Of a DNA stretch of 64,000 nucleotides, positions 61,005 through 64,000 are shown one piece after another. Made by a program: the position numbers and the translations under genes. Every line of letters begins with the position of its first letter. Position 1 is the stretch's first letter. This stretch comes from Rhodanobacter sp. B05 (GTDB lineage Bacteria; Pseudomonadota; Gammaproteobacteria; Xanthomonadales; Rhodanobacteraceae): the NCBI RefSeq assembly GCF_002001085.1, contig NZ_MUNU01000016.1:62001-126000 (forward strand), given 5' to 3'. The notes beneath the pieces are model-generated. The model was not told the DNA's origin, ran no database searches, and worked only from the letters and a program-made list of their open reading frames with translations.

Positions 61005-64000
61005 TCAGGCCAGCGGCGTTGCTGTCGGCGCACCGATGACCCGCGCCAGCGCCGCAACCAGTTGCTCGCCGCTGACCGGCTTGCGCAGGAAACCATCCAT
61101 GCCCGCCTCGCGGGCGCGCTTCTCGTCGCGGCCGCCGGAACGGGCGGTCACCGCGATGATCGGCAGCTGCTCGCCTGGGGATTCGCGCTGCCGGATCAGC
61201 CGGGCGATCTGGAAACCGTCGACACCGGGCAGGTCCAGGTCCAGCAGTACCGCATCGAAACTCGCGTGAGCCAGCTCGGCCAGCGCCGCCAGCCCGTTGA
61301 CCACGTGTACCAGGCTGTGGCCCTCGCGCTCGAGCAGGCCGCGGATCACCGCCGCCACGATGGTGTCGTCCTCCACCAGCAGCAACCGATGCTTGCCGCC
61401 CTGGTTCGTCATCGGCAAGGCGTCGACCGCCACGGGCTCGACCAGTGGCAGCCGCACGCGGAACGTGCTGCCGTGGCCGACGCGCGATTCCAGTTCGATG
61501 CTGCCACCCATCATGTCGACCAGCTCGCGGCAGATCGCCAGGCCCAGGCCGCTGCCGGCACGGCGTTGCGGACCCTCGGCCTGTTCGAAGCGCTGGAACA
61601 GGCGCACCTGGCTGGCCTCGGGAATGCCCGGCCCGGTATCGCTGACGCTGAACAGCAAACCGTCGGCCGTGCGCGTGGCACGCAAGTCGACGTGGCCCTG
61701 CTCGGTGAACTTCAGTGCGTTGTTGGCCAGGTTCAGCAGCACCTGCTTGATCCGCACCGCATCGCCGACCACCTCGGGCGGCAGGTCGTCGGCCAGCTCC
61801 AGCACGAAGCGGATGCCCTTCGCATGCGCAAGGCCCTGCTCCAGTTGCGCCACGTCCTCCAGCAACTGGCGCGGATTGAACGGCGCCGGCTCGAGCTCGA
61901 GCCGGCCGGCTTCGATGCGGGCCAGGTCCAGCGCGTCGTTGAGCAGCTTGAGCAACATCCCGCCGGAGCGTTGCATGGCGCGCGTGTAGTCGTGCTGCAG
62001 CGGATTCAGCGGCGTGCTCAACAGCAGTTCGGCCATGCCCATCACGCCGGTCATCGGCGTGCGGATCTCGTGGCTGAGGGTGGCCAGGAACTGGGTTTTC
62101 GCCGCACTTGCGGCCTCGGCCATCTGCCGCTGCTGCTCGGCCAGCTGCACCTGATGGCGTTGCGCCAGGCGCCTGCGCCAGCCGTGCAGGAGCAGGCCGG
62201 TGAACGCCACCACCAGCAGCACATACAGCAGCCACGCCCACCAGCGTGCCCACGGCGGCGCCTGGACATGAATCGTCAGCCGCGGCGCCTTGCCCCATTG
62301 GCCATCCGCGCCCCGGCCATGCACCTGCAAGGTGTAGTTGCCCGCACCCAGCCCCACGAATTCGCGCTGCCCGAGGCTGCCCACGCCAACCCAGCCGGTG
62401 TCGAATCCGAGCATGTGGTAGTAGTAACTGTTGGTGGCCGGGTCCACGTAGGAAGCTATCCTCGCCTCCACCCGCAGGTCTCTGTCGCGCCAGCCCAGTC
62501 GCACCGGCTTGTCCAGCGGCAACAGGACGACTTTTCCTTCCCGTCGCACGCTGATCCGCGTGATCGAGAGCAACGGTGGCGGTCCCGGCCGCTCGAGCCG
62601 GGCCAGCTGGCTCGGCTGGAATGCCATCACGCCGCCGCTGCTGGCGGCCAGCACGTTGCCGTCCGCCGTGATCACCGCGGAGCCATTGCTGAATTCCGAA
62701 TTCGACAAGCCCTGCGCCGCGCCGAACATGGTGAAGCGATGGGAGGTCGGATCGAAGCGGCGCAGACCCGGGCTGCTGAACAGCCACAGGTGCCCGGCTC
62801 GATCGACGAGCATGGTCCGGAGGTCGGCAATCAGCCCCATGCGGCTGATGTCGACGCTGTCGTCGCGCGTCGCGCGTCCGTCGGCATACCGGTAGTGTTC
62901 CAGCGCCTGCTCGGTGGCGATCCAGAAGCCATCGCGATCGAACGCGAAACTGTAGACCTCCCGCCTTGGCACGCCGGGCACGAAGGCCAGCAACCGATCC
63001 GATCTGTCGCTGCGCATCAGGCCCGCCATGCTGGCGTACCAGATTGCCCCGCCGTGTGTACGTACCTGATCCGGGAAGCGGCTGTCCTCCGGCGCGTCGG
63101 GCGGCAGCAATGGTCTCGACACCAGCGTGTCGGGATCGAGCGCAAATGCGCCATCGCCCCATGAAGCCGCGACGATGTGTCCGTCCGTTTCGCCGGCCAG
63201 AAAAATCGGCCGCTTCATGTGCGTCTGGTCGGGCCCCAGAGTGAGCAGCTTGCCATGGTCGTAGCGATAGAGCCTGCCGGGCCCGGTCATCCACAGGCGG
63301 CCCCGCGCATCCTCGGCCAGCGAGGTCAGGTTGCCGGGCAGGCCATGCACGACGTGGGTGACCTCGCCGGTCGCCGTGTCGAGCTTGTCGACCCAGCCGT
63401 TGTATCCGCTCACCCACAACTTGCCATCGTGTCCGGGCAATACCGACAGCGCCGCCGTGTTCGACAGGCTGCCCGGCTGGTCCGGAACATGCGTGAAGCG
63501 GGCGAAGCCATTCCAGCTCGGCGGCAGGTAGGCAATCGCGGATTGATCGAACGTGAACCAGAGCCCGCCTTCGCGGTCGCGGAAAATCTGCCACAGGCGG
63601 TCGCTCGGCAGGCCACCGGGCAACAACGGCTCGCCCACGATGTGTTGCAGGGGTCCGTTGCCGGAGTCCAGCCAGACACCATCGAGGCTGCCCAGCCACA
63701 AGCGCCCCTGGGTATCGCGCACGCTGCCCAGGATGCGCGTGCCGGCCAGTTGCTGGTTCGCCAGCGGCCGCGCCACACCGTCCGCACCGACCACCAGCAG
63801 GCCGCCGGTGACGGCCACGCGCACTTCGCCCGCACTCCCCTCGATGCGCCACACCGCGCCGATGTCGCCGCGAAACGCCGGGTCGATCGCAACGCGCCGG
63901 ATCGTGCCGTCCGCCGAACGAACGTACAAGCCGCTCTCGGTGCCGATCCACAAGCGTCCATCGCTGCCGGCCAGCAGCGCGCGGGTCGGACCGAACGACG
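61005..64000 (-). CDS. Hybrid two-component sensor kinase with beta-propeller sensor, N-terminus outside the window
   Basis: The frame is open through the window end, so the N-terminal part is missing; ~998 residues are visible. In order: Reg_prop repeats (GRLWLGSLDGVW, GGLWFTFDQSAI, GRLWMTGPGRLY and others), a Y_Y_Y-type domain (SYYYHMLGFDTGWVGVG), one transmembrane helix (WAWLLYVLLVVAFTGLLL), a histidine-kinase dimerisation domain with LSHEIRTPMTGVMG, a catalytic ATPase domain (NLANNALKF, DTGPGIPE, GSGLGLAICREL) and a C-terminal receiver domain (LLVEDD, phospho-Asp in VLLDLDLPGVDG, Lys in FLRKP). It has no C-terminal DNA-binding or Hpt domain, so it needs a separate output protein. Propeller sensors of this kind often respond to extracellular carbohydrates. 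Confidence 0.93.
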   Translation of the reverse strand, partial: SFGPTRALLAGSDGRLWIGTESGLYVRSADGTIRRVAIDPAFRGDIGAVWRIEGSAGEVRVAVTGGLLVVGADGVARPLANQQLAGTRILGSVRDTQGRLWLGSLDGVWLDSGNGPLQHIVGEPLLPGGLPSDRLWQIFRDREGGLWFTFDQSAIAYLPPSWNGFARFTHVPDQPGSLSNTAALSVLPGHDGKLWVSGYNGWVDKLDTATGEVTHVVHGLPGNLTSLAEDARGRLWMTGPGRLYRYDHGKLLTLGPDQTHMKRPIFLAGETDGHIVAASWGDGAFALDPDTLVSRPLLPPDAPEDSRFPDQVRTHGGAIWYASMAGLMRSDRSDRLLAFVPGVPRREVYSFAFDRDGFWIATEQALEHYRYADGRATRDDSVDISRMGLIADLRTMLVDRAGHLWLFSSPGLRRFDPTSHRFTMFGAAQGLSNSEFSNGSAVITADGNVLAASSGGVMAFQPSQLARLERPGPPPLLSITRISVRREGKVVLLPLDKPVRLGWRDRDLRVEARIASYVDPATNSYYYHMLGFDTGWVGVGSLGQREFVGLGAGNYTLQVHGRGADGQWGKAPRLTIHVQAPPWARWWAWLLYVLLVVAFTGLLLHGWRRRLAQRHQVQLAEQQRQMAEAASAAKTQFLATLSHEIRTPMTGVMGMAELLLSTPLNPLQHDYTRAMQRSGGMLLKLLNDALDLARIEAGRLELEPAPFNPRQLLEDVAQLEQGLAHAKGIRFVLELADDLPPEVVGDAVRIKQVLLNLANNALKFTEQGHVDLRATRTADGLLFSVSDTGPGIPEASQVRLFQRFEQAEGPQRRAGSGLGLAICRELVDMMGGSIELESRVGHGSTFRVRLPLVEPVAVDALPMTNQGGKHRLLLVEDDTIVAAVIRGLLEREGHSLVHVVNGLAALAELAHASFDAVLLDLDLPGVDGFQIARLIRQRESPGEQLPIIAVTARSGGRDEKRAREAGMDGFLRKPVSGEQLVAALARVIGAPTATPLA

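Overview
The window is GC-rich DNA from a gammaproteobacterium, most likely a Rhodanobacteraceae/Xanthomonadaceae member (Rhodanobacter, Dyella, Luteibacter-like). This is inferred from the gene neighbourhoods (nrdR-ribD, divergent pepA / lptF-lptG with holC downstream), the sugar loci that pair a TonB-dependent receptor, glycosidase, MFS permease and LacI regulator, and the self-complementary intergenic repeats. No tRNA, rRNA, CRISPR array, integrase or transposase was seen.

1-9.5 kb is a carbohydrate-utilisation locus: the 3' part of a TonB-dependent receptor, an exported GH3 beta-glucosidase, a LacI regulator, an exported six-hairpin glycosidase and an SLC45-type sugar permease. 9.5-18.4 kb carries riboflavin genes (ribBA, ribE under an FMN riboswitch, and ribD with nrdR and glyA), split by a LysR / MDR dehydrogenase / metallo-beta-lactamase cassette. 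18.6-31.2 kb is mostly ordinary: ettA, pyrF, an acyltransferase, def2, cstA-ybdD, a TolB-like/TPR membrane protein and several DUF proteins.

31.2-38.0 kb is a one-strand cyanophycin operon: iadA, cphB, cphA and a second CphA-like ligase that keeps the N-terminal and Mur-ligase modules but has no room for the ATP-grasp module. Together they should build the Asp-Arg storage polymer and return it to free amino acids. Next to it, 38.16-41.29 kb is a 3.1-kb accessory block bounded by ~270-bp inverted repeats. It holds three visibly less GC-rich genes: a zinc-ribbon membrane protein, a protein whose C-terminal half resembles the FtsZ/tubulin C-terminal domain, and a divergent uracil-DNA-glycosylase-fold protein. 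This block is the best candidate for an undescribed system.

41.4-64 kb holds an EamA transporter, a GT2 glycosyltransferase, purL, dsbC, apt, a foreign-looking lipoprotein, a second LacI regulator with a sugar-porter MFS gene, recQ, ltaE, lptFG, pepA, holC and the 3' part of a large hybrid sensor kinase. Two LacI-type operator sequences are each found once near the 1-9.5 kb locus and once upstream of the sugar porter at 53 kb, which suggests the two sugar loci share regulation.
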